64,000 nt of DNA, taken from NCBI GenBank assembly GCA_002452815.1, contig DKFM01000003.1:1-64000 (forward strand), read 5' to 3'. The notes beneath the pieces are model-generated. The model was not told the origin of the DNA. It saw only the letters and a list, made by a program, of their open reading frames with translations, and ran no database searches. The translations under genes and the position numbers were made by a program. Shown here one piece after another: positions 45,113 through 53,123 of the stretch. Position 1 is the stretch's first letter, and the number at the start of each line of letters is the position of its first letter. This stretch comes from Rhodobacteraceae bacterium UBA6796 (GTDB lineage: Bacteria > Pseudomonadota > Alphaproteobacteria > Rhodobacterales > Rhodobacteraceae).

Positions 45113-45646
45113 ATGCTGCGGCGTCTGGCGCGGCTGTTTTCGGCCCTGACGCTGCTGGTTTTTCTGGCGGCGGCATGGCTGATGATCCAGCGCCCGCCGC
45201 CGGATGTGCCGAAGGTGCCGCTGGTCGGGCCGGTCAGCCGCATAGTGGTGGAAAAATCCGCACGACGGATGACAGTCTATGTCGGCGATCAGGTTGTGCG
45301 GGTCTATCGCGTGCGGCTGGGCTTTGCCCCTGAGGCGCCAAAGACCCGGCAGGGTGACGGGCGCACCCCCGAAGGCGAGTTCCGCATCGACCGGCGCAAC
45401 GCGGCCAGCGCTTACCACCTGTCGCTGGGCATCGACTATCCGCGGCCGCAAGACCGGGCGCAGGCCGCGGCCCTTGGGGTCAGCCCGGGCGGTGACATTT
45501 TTTTCCACGGCCAGCCCAACCAGCTGCCCGAAGGCGTCACCTTGGCTTATGACTGGACGGCAGGCTGCATTGCCCTGGCGAATGCCGAGATCGCGGAATT
45601 GTTCGCCGCCACGCCGATTGGCGCGGCGGTTGAAATCCGGCCCTGA
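45113..45646 (+). CDS. L,D-transpeptidase family protein (YkuD fold)
   Basis: A 177-aa protein with an N-terminal signal anchor (LFSALTLLVFLAAAWLMI). The YkuD domain carries His132 in FFHGQPN and catalytic Cys152 in TAGCIALAN. These enzymes make 3-3 crosslinks in peptidoglycan or attach proteins to it. It starts 3 nt after the lyase stop and is probably cotranscribed. Confidence 0.87.
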   Translation: MLRRLARLFSALTLLVFLAAAWLMIQRPPPDVPKVPLVGPVSRIVVEKSARRMTVYVGDQVVRVYRVRLGFAPEAPKTRQGDGRTPEGEFRIDRRNAASAYHLSLGIDYPRPQDRAQAAALGVSPGGDIFFHGQPNQLPEGVTLAYDWTAGCIALANAEIAELFAATPIGAAVEIRP

Positions 45647-45652
45647 GCGGCG

Positions 45653-46000
45653 TCACGCGGGCGGCAGATACCCGACCGGCGCGTTTTCATTCCGCTCGAA
45701 ATCCAGCGCGGCGCGGTCGCTGACCGGGGTGTCACGCTTGATGGTGCAGATCAGCTCGCCCCCCTCGACATCCGAGGCGACGATCAATGCGGTCGAGATA
45801 TGACGGCTGCCCTCATACAGATCGACCAGCCCGCGCAGATGCGTGACCTGATCGGCATTCAGCGCAAACCCGCCCCGCCAGCGCCGCAGCACCGGCCAGA
45901 CATCGTCGCCCACCTGCACCCGCAGCCGCGAACGGCGCCCGGCCTCGCGCGACTGCGCGTCGCGCAGGGCGTTCAGAATATCTTTCGGCAGAATCTCCAT
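45653..46000 (-). CDS. Hypothetical protein
   Basis: A 115-aa soluble protein starting MEILPKDILNALRDAQ after a GGAGGGAG site. The middle is basic with VGDDVWPVLRRWRGGFALN, then HLRGLVDLYEG and TALIVASDVEGGELICTIKRD. No signal peptide or membrane segment. I do not recognise the family. It is convergent with the L,D-transpeptidase gene (6-nt gap) and divergent from the transglycosylase gene. Confidence 0.75.
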   Translation of the reverse strand: MEILPKDILNALRDAQSREAGRRSRLRVQVGDDVWPVLRRWRGGFALNADQVTHLRGLVDLYEGSRHISTALIVASDVEGGELICTIKRDTPVSDRAALDFERNENAPVGYLPPA

Positions 46001-46175
46001 CTCTCCCTCCGATGGCCTCGCTCCCGCGGCTAATCCTGTGATCCACAATGTAAAAATCAAGTTAACCAAACGGGTATCGCGCCCGAAAACATGGGCCGTG
46101 CCCAAATTGCAACGTTGTTGCCCCGGTCTTCGGCTGCGGGTAGCGTCGACGCAGTTTCATATCCGAGGTTTCCCG

Positions 46176-47339
46176 ATGCGCCCTGTGTTTGCTTTGTGTC
46201 TTTGCTTGCTAGTGCCCACTTTGGCCCATGCCCAATGCGGCGGCGACTTCGGCGGTTTCGTCCGGGATCTGAAGGCCGAGGTGCGGCGCAACGGCCTGAG
46301 CGCCGCGCAGGCGGATGCGTTCTTCGCGGGGGTGCGTCAGGATGCGCGGGTGTTGAAAGCGGACCGGTCCCAAGGCGTTTTTCGCAAGAATTTCATCGAA
46401 TTCTCGGGCGCGGTCATCAGCCAGAACCGGCTGAGCAACGGGGCGAAGAACGCGCAGAAATACGATGCGGTTTTCGACCGGATCGAACGCGACTATGGCG
46501 TTTCGCGGGGGGTCCTGCTGGCGTTCTGGGCGCTTGAAACCGATTTCGGCGCGGTGCAGGGCGATTTCAATACGCGCGATGCGCTGGTGACGCTGGCGCA
46601 TGATTGCCGCCGTCCGCAGCTGTTCCGCCCACAGGTTCTGGGCGCAGCCGAACTGTTCCGGCGCGGCGATTTCGACCCCAAGCGCAACCTTGGCGCCTGG
46701 GCGGGCGAGATCGGCCAGGTCCAGATGCTGCCCGAAGACATCCTGCGCAATGGCGTTGATGGCGATGGCGACGGGCATGTGAACCTGAAGGGCTCGGCGC
46801 CCGATGCGCTGATGTCCGGGGCGAAGATGATCGCGGGTATGGGCTGGCGACGGGGTGAGCCGTGGATGCAGGAGATCACCGTGCCTGCCGGGCTCGACTG
46901 GGCGAAAACCGGGCTCGGGACCGAGCTGCCGACTGCCGACTGGGCACGGATGGGGGTGCGGGCGCGCAGCGGTAACCTGGCGCCGGGCAAGGGCTCGATC
47001 CTGCTGCCGATGGGGCGCAAGGGGCCGGCCTTCATGGTCTATCCCAACTTCCGGGTGCTGTTTAACTGGAACCAAAGCTTCGTTTACGTCACCACCGCGG
47101 CCTATTTCGCGACCCGGTTGGAGGGCGCCCCGAAATTCGACCCCGGCCGCCCCGAAGCCGGTCTGAGCGTTGAGCAGATGAAGGTGCTGCAGAAAAAGCT
47201 GGCCGCGCGGGGCCATGATGTCGGGCCGATCGACGGCATTCTTGGCGCCCGGACGCGCGATGCCGTGCAGGCCGAACAGGCGCGGCGTGGCCTGCCGGCC
47301 GATGCCTGGCCCACCCGGGCACTTCTGGATGCGCTGTAA
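46176..47339 (+). CDS. Lytic murein transglycosylase with peptidoglycan-binding domain (MltB-like)
   Basis: A 387-aa periplasmic enzyme that cleaves glycan strands to 1,6-anhydro products. The signal peptide ends LAHAQ at about residue 20. The catalytic Glu121 lies in LLAFWALETDFG, and GQVQMLPEDILRN and YVTTAAYFATRLEG are typical of the MltB/SLT_2 family. A PGB_1 repeat closes the protein (LQKKLAARGHDVGPIDGILG). No lipobox is present. Confidence 0.93.
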   Translation: MRPVFALCLCLLVPTLAHAQCGGDFGGFVRDLKAEVRRNGLSAAQADAFFAGVRQDARVLKADRSQGVFRKNFIEFSGAVISQNRLSNGAKNAQKYDAVFDRIERDYGVSRGVLLAFWALETDFGAVQGDFNTRDALVTLAHDCRRPQLFRPQVLGAAELFRRGDFDPKRNLGAWAGEIGQVQMLPEDILRNGVDGDGDGHVNLKGSAPDALMSGAKMIAGMGWRRGEPWMQEITVPAGLDWAKTGLGTELPTADWARMGVRARSGNLAPGKGSILLPMGRKGPAFMVYPNFRVLFNWNQSFVYVTTAAYFATRLEGAPKFDPGRPEAGLSVEQMKVLQKKLAARGHDVGPIDGILGARTRDAVQAEQARRGLPADAWPTRALLDAL

Positions 47340-47407
47340 GCTTGGTGCCTGCTTCGGACCCGGTTGCATCGGCCTGCATGAGGCAGGCTGAAACGCGCGG
47401 CTGCCCT

Positions 47408-47442
47408 TGTCTCGTAAGACAGGGGTGCTTATTCCTGATAAG
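47408..47442. promoter_or_regulatory. Tandem short inverted repeats upstream of mlaA
   Basis: TGTCT-CGTA-AGACA (47408-47421) and CTTAT-TCCTG-ATAAG (47428-47442) lie 62-96 nt before the mlaA start, in a 164-nt non-coding gap. They could be RNA hairpins in the leader or operator half-sites. Confidence 0.35.
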
Positions 47443-47503
47443 ATGGATTTTGTTGATTGTCTGTGCGCCTGTTACCTGTTCCGGGCGCAAAAGGGGGGAT
47501 GCT

Positions 47504-48244
47504 ATGGGCCTGATGGCGCGGGGCGCAGCGGGTATCGCCGCAGCGGGGTTGCTGATGGGGCTCTTGGCGGGGTGTGCCGGGGGGAACCCGGATGCGCAGG
47601 GCATCAATGACCCCTACGAACGCGGCAACCGTTCGGTGCATGCCTTCAACAAGTCGGTCGATTCCATGCTGTTCAAGGATGCCGACGTGCCCGAGCCGCT
47701 GATGCGTCCGATCACCAATGTCGGGCACAACCTCGGTCTGCCGGGCAAGGTCATCAACTCGCTGCTGCAGGGCCGGTTGGAGCCCGCGGGCCAAAACACC
47801 TTCCGTTTCCTGCTGAATTCGACGCTGGGGATCGCCGGTCTGTTCGACGTGGCGCAATCCTTCGGTCTGCCCGAGGCCCACACCGATTTTGGCGAGACGC
47901 TCCATGTCTGGGGGGTGGGTGAAGGCGCCTATCTGGAACTGCCGCTGTTGGGCCCCTCGACCGAGCGTGACGCGCTGGGCCGGGTGGTGGATATCGTGTT
48001 CGACCCGGTCACGACCGTGCTGTCGGGGCGCGATGCGTCGGTCGCGACGGCCTTTACGCTGGGGTCAAAAGTTGGTGACCGGCTCCGGTTTGGGGGGGCG
48101 GTCGACTCGGTTCTGTATGAAAGTGCGGACAGCTATGCGCAATCCCGGCTGCTGTATCTGCAAAGCCGGCGTCACCAATTGTCCGGTCAGGAGGAAAACG
48201 ATGCGGAAGCTTTCGATCCCTATGCAGACCCCTATGCCGAATGA
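47504..48244 (+). CDS. mlaA: MlaA-family outer-membrane lipoprotein (VacJ)
   Basis: A 246-aa lipoprotein that removes misplaced phospholipids from the outer leaflet. The lipobox LLAGC puts lipidated Cys at 24. Family stretches are NDPYERGNRSVHAFN, RPITNVGHNLGLPGKVINSLL, FLLNSTLGIAGLFDVA, and the HTDFGETLHVWGVGEGAYLELPLLGPS region (seen here as FGETLHVWGVGEG). GGGGGG precedes the ATG. The last 44 nt overlap the MlaC gene. Confidence 0.94.
   Translation: MGLMARGAAGIAAAGLLMGLLAGCAGGNPDAQGINDPYERGNRSVHAFNKSVDSMLFKDADVPEPLMRPITNVGHNLGLPGKVINSLLQGRLEPAGQNTFRFLLNSTLGIAGLFDVAQSFGLPEAHTDFGETLHVWGVGEGAYLELPLLGPSTERDALGRVVDIVFDPVTTVLSGRDASVATAFTLGSKVGDRLRFGGAVDSVLYESADSYAQSRLLYLQSRRHQLSGQEENDAEAFDPYADPYAE
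48189..48194 (+). promoter_or_regulatory. Ribosome-binding site setting the MlaC start
   Basis: AGGAGG 6 nt ahead of the ATG at 48201, inside the mlaA coding sequence. It favours this start over the ATG at 48234 that would leave no overlap worth noting. Confidence 0.75.
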
Positions 48245-48842
48245 CCTGAGCCGGCGTGGCCTGATCGGGCTGGCGCTTGGGGCCGGGGCGGCGGGGCTTT
48301 TGCCTGCAAGCGCGGCCCTTGCGCTGACCGATTCCCAGGCGCGCGCGCTGATCGGCCGTGCGGTGAACGAGGTCAATGCGGCGATTGCCTCGGGCAAGAC
48401 CGGCCCGGCGCTTTATGCCGATTTCGAACGGATCTTCACTCGCTACGCCGATGTGCCGGTGATCGGGCGTTCGGCACTGGGTGTGGCCGCGCGCAGCGCC
48501 AGCGCCGCGCAGATGAGCGCCTTCACCGTGGCCTTCCGGGGTTACCTGTCGCGCAAATACGGCAAGCGGTTTCGCGAATTCATCGGTGCGCGTTTCGAGG
48601 TGCAAGGCGCGCGCCCTGTGAAAACCTTCTATGAAGTCAAGACCATAGCCTTCATGAGGGGGCAGGCCCCGTTCGAGGTGTTGTGGCATGTCTCGGACAA
48701 GTCCGGCAAGGATCTGTTCTTCAACATCATCATCGAAGGCGTCAACATGCTGGCGGCCGAGCGCACCGAAATCGGTGCGATGCTCGACCGTCGCCGTGGC
48801 GATATCGACGCGCTGATCGCCGACCTGAAGACCGCGGGTTAA
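48201..48842 (+). CDS. MlaC-family phospholipid-binding periplasmic protein
   Basis: A 213-aa exported protein that should shuttle phospholipid between MlaA and the inner membrane complex. It begins MRKLSIPMQTP and has a twin-arginine-like signal SRRGLIGLALGAGAAGLLP. The Tol-tolerance/MlaC domain follows (FRGYLSRKYGKRFREF, EVLWHVSDKSGKDLFFN). The gene starts 44 nt inside mlaA. The ABC part (mlaFEDB) is not in this window. It ends 2 nt from the stop of the convergent PBP1A gene. Confidence 0.9.
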   Translation: MRKLSIPMQTPMPNDLSRRGLIGLALGAGAAGLLPASAALALTDSQARALIGRAVNEVNAAIASGKTGPALYADFERIFTRYADVPVIGRSALGVAARSASAAQMSAFTVAFRGYLSRKYGKRFREFIGARFEVQGARPVKTFYEVKTIAFMRGQAPFEVLWHVSDKSGKDLFFNIIIEGVNMLAAERTEIGAMLDRRRGDIDALIADLKTAG

Positions 48843-48844
48843 GA

Positions 48845-51067
48845 TCAGTAAAGCGAACGCAGCAGGTTTTCGATCGCGGCGCCCAGCCCTTCGTTCCGGG
48901 GGCGTTCGGGCGCCACAAGCTGCCCGTCGATCACCGGCACGCCGCCTTCGGGGATCGGGTCGTTCGCGGACCAGGCCTGCCCCGGGAAGCCGTTCTGCGG
49001 CGGCGTCTGGCCGCGCCACTCCGAGGGGTCGGCCATCGGCAGGGGCGTGACCGGCTGGCCCGCTTCGACGCGCGCCATCACCTCGTGCCAGATGTCGGCG
49101 GGCAGACCGCCGCCCGTCACACCCGACAGCGGCCGGTTGTCGTCATAGCCCATCCAGACGCCCGCCACATAATCGGCGGTGAAGCCGATGAACCATGCGT
49201 CGCGCGCGGCCTGCGTGGTGCCGGTCTTGCCCGCGACTTCGCGGTCGTCCAGTCGCGCGCGACGGCTGGTGCCGCGTTCCACACCCTGATGCATCATGTA
49301 GATCAGTTCGCGCGCGGCCCGTTCCGAGATCACCCGTTCGCCAATGCCGCCGCCTTTGCCGAACAGCGGTTCGGAATCGCCCTTCAGCCGCAGCTCCGTC
49401 AGCCCGTAGGGCTTCACCGAAGAGCCGCCGTTCAGGATGCCCGCATAGGCGCCGGTCATCTCGATCAGCGTCGATTCCGACACGCCAAGCGCGACCGCAG
49501 GCCCCGCCGCCAGATCCGAGGCAAAGCCGAAGTCCTGCGCCACCTTGCGCACCGCATCGCTGCCCACGGTTTCCGACACCCGCACCGTCGCGGTGTTGAT
49601 CGATTCCGCCAGCGCCTGCCACAGCGGGATCGGGCCCTTGAAGTCCTTGGTGTAGTTCTTGGGTGACCACGGCCCCGAGCCCTTGACGTTGATCGTCAGC
49701 GGCGCGTCCTCGACGATCGTATCGGGGGTCCAGCCCAGATCCAGCGCCGCGGCATAGACGAAGGGTTTGAAGGTCGATCCGGTCTGCCGTTTTGCCTGAG
49801 TGGCACGGTTGAAGGCGCCCGACACCTTGGTCGCCCGCCCGCCCACCATCGCCCGCACGGCGCCGTCGGCCGACATCACGATCACGGCGGCCTCGGCTTC
49901 GGACCCGGCCTTGACCTTGGTTTCGAAGATCGTCTTCATCGCCTCTTCGGCGGCGGTTTGCAGGCGCTGGTCCAGCGTGGTGTGGATGACCACGTCCTCG
50001 GTGGTGTCCTTCGACAGGAAGTCGGGGATCGTGCCCATCACCCAATCGGCGAAATAGCCGCCCGCGCGGGCCTGGGCCGCCTCGGACAGGGTTGCCGGAT
50101 TGGCGCGGGCGTCCAGCCATTCACGATCGCTCAGGAAGCCCTGCTCGTGCATCAGCGCCAGCACCATCCCCGCCCGATCCTGCGACCGTTTCAGGTTTGA
50201 GGTCGGCGCATAGCGCGAGGGGGCCTTCAGCAGCCCGGCCAGCATCGCCGCCTGTTGCGGGTTCACATTGGCCGCCGACACCCCGAAATAGCGCTGCGCC
50301 GCCGCCTCGAACCCGCGTGCGCCTGCACCCAGATAGGCGCGGTTCAGATAGATCGTCAGGATCTCGTCCTTGGTGTATTTCACCTCCATCGCCAGCGCGT
50401 AGGGGATCTCCTTGATCTTGCGCTGGACCCCGCCCGACCGGCAGTCGTCTTCATAGGCCGCTTCGGTCTTCCATTGCTTGGGATCGAAGGGCACGCCGAG
50501 GCAAAGCAGCTTGGCGACCTGTTGCGTGATGGTCGAGCCGCCGTTGCCTTCCAGCGGGCCGCGGCCTTCGGACAGGTTGATGCGCACGGCCGAGGCGATC
50601 CCCCGCGGGCTGACGCCGAAATGGCGATAGAACCGGCGATCCTCGGTCGCGACGATGGCGTTCTTCAGATGTGGCGAGACATTGGCCGCGGTGATCTGCC
50701 CGCCGAAGGTTTCGCCGCGCCAGGCAAAGACCTGACCGTTGCGGTCCAGCAGCGTGACCGAGCCGCGGTTGCGCCCGTCGAGCAGGGCGCTCACCTCGGG
50801 CAGGCTGGAGTAATAGTAGAACGTGGCCAGACCCAGAATCAGCCCGGTCACCAGGCCCAGGCGCCAGCTCACGCCCCAGATCACCCGCCAGATCAGCCGC
50901 GCCAGCCCCAGGATCGAGCCGACCACCACACCGTGCTTGCGGCGTGTGGCCGGGGCCTTGCGGCGTTTGGCCGGTTTGGCGGTGGCTTTCGGTTTCGGCG
51001 CGGATGTTGCTGCCGAATATCGTTTGTCCGCCACCAGCGGCCCGCGCCGCCCGCCTGTTCCTGCCAT
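48845..51067 (-). CDS. Penicillin-binding protein 1A-type bifunctional synthase
   Basis: A 740-aa class A PBP. A basic cytoplasmic lead rich in Lys/Arg/Ala (PKPKATAKPAKRRKAPATRR) precedes one membrane helix. The GT51 domain has ATEDRRFYRHFGVSPRG and GGSTITQQVAK. The transpeptidase has RQTGSTFKPF, ESINTATVR (SxN) and VAGKTGTTQAARD. The C-terminal ~60 residues are Pro-rich and low in order. It is the main aPBP candidate of the window, different from pbpC. Confidence 0.94.
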   Translation of the reverse strand: MAGTGGRRGPLVADKRYSAATSAPKPKATAKPAKRRKAPATRRKHGVVVGSILGLARLIWRVIWGVSWRLGLVTGLILGLATFYYYSSLPEVSALLDGRNRGSVTLLDRNGQVFAWRGETFGGQITAANVSPHLKNAIVATEDRRFYRHFGVSPRGIASAVRINLSEGRGPLEGNGGSTITQQVAKLLCLGVPFDPKQWKTEAAYEDDCRSGGVQRKIKEIPYALAMEVKYTKDEILTIYLNRAYLGAGARGFEAAAQRYFGVSAANVNPQQAAMLAGLLKAPSRYAPTSNLKRSQDRAGMVLALMHEQGFLSDREWLDARANPATLSEAAQARAGGYFADWVMGTIPDFLSKDTTEDVVIHTTLDQRLQTAAEEAMKTIFETKVKAGSEAEAAVIVMSADGAVRAMVGGRATKVSGAFNRATQAKRQTGSTFKPFVYAAALDLGWTPDTIVEDAPLTINVKGSGPWSPKNYTKDFKGPIPLWQALAESINTATVRVSETVGSDAVRKVAQDFGFASDLAAGPAVALGVSESTLIEMTGAYAGILNGGSSVKPYGLTELRLKGDSEPLFGKGGGIGERVISERAARELIYMMHQGVERGTSRRARLDDREVAGKTGTTQAARDAWFIGFTADYVAGVWMGYDDNRPLSGVTGGGLPADIWHEVMARVEAGQPVTPLPMADPSEWRGQTPPQNGFPGQAWSANDPIPEGGVPVIDGQLVAPERPRNEGLGAAIENLLRSLY

Positions 51068-51177
51068 ATGTCTGATCCGGTGCCTGTCGTTTTGCGCAGG
51101 TTACACCGCCAGACCTGTGTTGTGGAGCGACGAAAGATCACGATTCGGTTTTTGGCGTGATTAAATTTTATGCAAGC

Positions 51178-51203
51178 TGCACAATTTGTGCGTTTTTTGT
51201 GCA
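51178..51203. promoter_or_regulatory. TGCAC/GTGCA cluster upstream of glnK
   Basis: TGCAC (51178-51182), GTGCG (51188-51192) and GTGCA (51199-51203); TTTGTGC occurs twice with 11-bp spacing. TGCAC...GTGCA half-sites resemble NtrC sites (TGCAC-N7-GTGCA), though the spacings differ (5 and 16). A nitrogen-regulatory site would fit the downstream genes. Confidence 0.4.
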
Positions 51204-51330
51204 GTAACCGCCGCGTGATGCCTGTTGCGCAGGCGAGGATTTCTTGTGCTGCAGATGCAGAATGGGCCTTCTGACGGCGTGCGATGTCTTTGGGGACATC
51301 AGGAGTTGCTGACATAGGAAGGGATGACCG

Positions 51331-51669
51331 GTGAAACTCATCATTGCAGCAATCAAGCCGTTCAAGCTCGAGGAGGTGCGCGAAGCGCTCACCGCAATCG
51401 GCGTGCGTGGCATGATGGTGACGGAAATCAAGGGCTTTGGCGCGCAGTCGGGCCACACCGAAATCTACCGCGGTGCGGAATACGCGGTGAACTTCGTGCC
51501 GAAGGTCAAGCTTGAGATCGTGGTGAACGACACTCTGGCGGACGAAGTTGTCGATACGATCCTCAAGGCGGCGAAGACCGACAAGATCGGCGACGGCAAG
51601 ATCTTTGTGCTGGACGTGAACCAGGCGGTGCGCGTGCGGACCGGCGAATCCAACGACGACGCGCTCTGA
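51331..51669 (+). CDS. glnK: PII nitrogen regulatory protein (GlnK)
   Basis: A 112-aa PII protein that reports 2-oxoglutarate, ATP/ADP and, via uridylylation, glutamine. The start is GTG at 51331, giving the canonical MKLIIAAIKPFKLEEVREAL. The T-loop has GHTEIYRGAEYAVNF with Tyr51 as the uridylylation site. The C-terminal signature TGKIGDGKIFV is here KIGDGKIFVLDV. Upstream of amtB by 25 nt, so it is the GlnK type that plugs AmtB. Confidence 0.95.
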   Translation: MKLIIAAIKPFKLEEVREALTAIGVRGMMVTEIKGFGAQSGHTEIYRGAEYAVNFVPKVKLEIVVNDTLADEVVDTILKAAKTDKIGDGKIFVLDVNQAVRVRTGESNDDAL

Positions 51670-51694
51670 GACGCGATCAGGGGAAGTGAAAACG

Positions 51695-53050
51695 ATGAAA
51701 AACCTTTCGAAAATCACGGGTCTGGCGGCAGCGGTTGCGCTGGCCGGTCTGCCCGCCTTTGCGCAAGAGGCGGCCCCCGTCGCCGAGGCCGCGGCCGAGG
51801 TCGTGACCGAAACCATGGACAAGGGCGACGTGTCCTGGATGATGACCTCGACGGTCCTCGTGCTGTTCATGACGGTCCCGGGCCTGGCCCTGTTCTACGG
51901 CGGCCTCGTGCGCACCAAGAACATGCTGTCGATCCTGATGCAGACCACCGTCGTCGCCGCGATGATGATGGTGATCTGGGTGATCTACGGCTACTCCTTC
52001 GCCTTCGGTGGCGGCACCTCGCCGTTCTGGGGCGGTCTGGGCAAGCTGTTCCTGGCCGGTGTCACGCCTGACTCGACCTCGGCGACCTTCTCGGATGGCA
52101 TTGTGATCCCGGAATACCTGTTCATCGCCTTCCAGATGACCTTTGCCGCGATCACCCCCGCGCTGATCATCGGCGCCTTTGCCGAGCGCGTGAAATTCTC
52201 GGCGGTGCTGCTGTTCTCGGCGCTGTGGGGCACGTTCTGCTACTTCCCGGTCGCCCACATGGTGTGGGACGGCGCTGGCCTGATCTTCAACTGGGGTGCC
52301 ATCGACTTCGCGGGCGGCACCGTTGTGCACATCAACGCCGGTGTTGCGGCGCTGGTCGGCGCGCTGGTCATCGGGCCGCGTATCGGTCTGGGCAAAGACA
52401 TGATGGCGCCGCACTCGATGACGCTGACGCTGGTCGGTGCGGGCATGCTGTGGGTCGGCTGGTTCGGCTTCAACGTGGGTTCGAACCTCGAAGCGACCGC
52501 CGGTGCGACGCTTGCGATGATCAACACCTTCCTGGCCACCGCAGCTGCGGCCCTGGCCTGGGGTGCGATCGAAGCGATGACCCGCGGCAAGGCTTCGATG
52601 CTGGGCGTCGCCTCGGGTATCGTGGCCGGTCTGGTCGCCATCACCCCGGCTTGCGGCACCATCGGTCCGATGGGCGCGCTGATCCTGGGCGCGGTTGCCT
52701 CGCTGATCTGCTACTTCTTCGTGGCGGTCGTGAAGAACAAGTTCGGCTACGATGACAGCCTCGATGTCTTCGGCATCCACGGTGTGGGCGGTATCGTCGG
52801 CGCCATCGGCGTGGGCTTCCTGTCGGCCCCGTCGATGGGTGGCACGGGCCTGTTCGTCGAATCGGGTTCGGTGATCGAGCAAGTCATCGTGCAGATCAAG
52901 GCGGTCGGTGTGACCGTGATCTGGACCGGCGTGATCTCGTTCATCCTGTTCAAGCTGGTCGACATGATCATCGGTCTGCGTGTCTCGGCCGACGACGAGC
53001 GTCAGGGTCTGGACCAGACCTCGCACGGCGAAAGCGCCTATCACATGTAA
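51695..53050 (+). CDS. amtB: Ammonium transporter AmtB
   Basis: A 451-aa trimeric ammonium channel. A cleavable signal peptide ends AFAQ, with an extra acidic-Ala periplasmic lead before the first helix. Eleven transmembrane helices follow. Twin His of the pore are in VVHINAGVAAL and FGIHGVGGIVG. The ATG at 51695 is chosen because the GGGG ribosome site is correctly spaced; a GTG at 51686 is too close to it. A terminator follows. Confidence 0.96.
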   Translation: MKNLSKITGLAAAVALAGLPAFAQEAAPVAEAAAEVVTETMDKGDVSWMMTSTVLVLFMTVPGLALFYGGLVRTKNMLSILMQTTVVAAMMMVIWVIYGYSFAFGGGTSPFWGGLGKLFLAGVTPDSTSATFSDGIVIPEYLFIAFQMTFAAITPALIIGAFAERVKFSAVLLFSALWGTFCYFPVAHMVWDGAGLIFNWGAIDFAGGTVVHINAGVAALVGALVIGPRIGLGKDMMAPHSMTLTLVGAGMLWVGWFGFNVGSNLEATAGATLAMINTFLATAAAALAWGAIEAMTRGKASMLGVASGIVAGLVAITPACGTIGPMGALILGAVASLICYFFVAVVKNKFGYDDSLDVFGIHGVGGIVGAIGVGFLSAPSMGGTGLFVESGSVIEQVIVQIKAVGVTVIWTGVISFILFKLVDMIIGLRVSADDERQGLDQTSHGESAYHM

Positions 53051-53071
53051 TCCCGCAGGGGATACAAAACG

Positions 53072-53102
53072 AAAGGCCCGGGGATTGCCCCGGGCCTTTT
53101 GT
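53072..53102 (+). terminator. Terminator of glnK-amtB
   Basis: AAAGGCCCGGGG/CCCCGGGCCTTT, 12-bp stem, loop ATTG, then TTTTGT. It is also between amtB and the convergent emrB and can serve both. Confidence 0.93.
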
Positions 53103-53123
53103 CTTTCCGCGATGGCGCCCCGC

